Part shown: in pieces, positions 63,800 through 64,000 of the stretch
Layout of the letters: each line of letters begins with the position of its first letter
Numbering within the stretch: the stretch's first letter is position 1
Assembly: GCF_029504655.1 (NCBI RefSeq)
Contig: NZ_JAQFIL010000001.1
Span: forward strand, 5,771,001-5,835,000
DNA: 64,000 nt
Direction of reading: 5' to 3'
Source: Catalinimonas alkaloidigena
Lineage (GTDB): Bacteria > Bacteroidota > Bacteroidia > Cytophagales > Cyclobacteriaceae
Position numbers and translations under genes: made by a program
The notes under the pieces: model-generated
Databases searched by the model: none
Seen by the model: the letters and a program-made list of their open reading frames with translations, nothing else
What the model was told of the DNA's origin: nothing

Positions 63800-64000
63800 G
63801 ACAAAAAAATTATAGTTGAAAAAAAACAATTTGGCGGCTTCTAATAAAAAATAATCAATGATTGTTAAGTATATAATAGTGTAAAAGTTGCCAAATATCA
63901 ACTTTTAATACACGAATTAGTTTGAGGTTTATACCTATTTCTCATGGGTATCGCTAAAGAAAACAGCGTATTTTTATATTTTCTGTAAACGGAAGCTACA

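Noticed and set aside
63800-63901. Longer start for the NarL-type regulator
   Set aside because: The added 34 residues are Phe/Ile-rich from AT-rich DNA; the receiver domain begins at MNKCKIVLADD.
1-64000. CRISPR arrays, integrases, transposases, prophage or toxin-antitoxin genes
   Set aside because: None was seen. The repeats found are short palindromes or 15-bp tandem units, not spaced CRISPR repeats.

Overview
The window looks like a chromosomal segment of a Bacteroidota bacterium, most likely a marine or otherwise free-living member of the Cytophagales. The evidence is two SusC/SusD outer-membrane pairs with FecR and ECF sigma regulators, several likely promoters of the Bacteroidota type (TTTG, about 20 bases, TAcTTTG), many lipoproteins, sulfatases, a DUF5686 protein and a few RRxFLK Tat leaders. 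The species cannot be named from the sequence. I saw no tRNA, rRNA, CRISPR array, integrase or transposase.

Layout. Positions 1-17600 hold ordinary and mixed-function genes: a cut membrane-protein end, a transglutaminase-like protein, a lone receiver, an SMP-30/DinB pair, PBP1C, an unusual membrane protein with two voltage-sensor-like modules, a D-aminoacylase-type amidohydrolase, an M28 peptidase, a DUF3299-like protein, a GH16 protein whose nucleophile position is Asp, a VOC protein, a DUF5686 protein and several small proteins. Positions 17800-21000 hold a large Asp-box (BNR/sortilin-like) protein.

From 55819 down to 21009 every gene is on the minus strand. Reading that way: an ABC_ATPase protein with a PRPP synthetase; a first polysaccharide-utilisation-type locus (ECF sigma, FecR, SusC, SusD, three sulfatases, but no glycoside hydrolase); a TetR-controlled RND efflux operon with two copies of a matching operator and a strong terminator; a Tat-exported galactonate-dehydratase-like enzyme; and a second SusCD locus. 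That second locus has two tandem ECF sigma genes, FecR, SusC and SusD, followed by a membrane/cytochrome c DUF1549-DUF1553 protein and a DUF1501 protein. The two loci share their regulatory plan: sigma released by FecR when the STN domain of SusC senses substrate. They carry different effector genes.

The right end holds a CheB-CheR-PAS-histidine kinase-receiver-Hpt protein of about 1887 residues, a small hypothetical protein and a NarL-type response regulator.

The points most worth a second look are the pore-less duplicated voltage-sensor-like protein, the SusCD/cytochrome/DUF1501 locus with a lectin-like insertion, the tandem sigma factors with hydrophobic tails, the prs/ABC_ATPase pair, the GH16 active-site change, and two kinds of multi-hairpin repeat. 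None of these is proven to be a new system from sequence alone.
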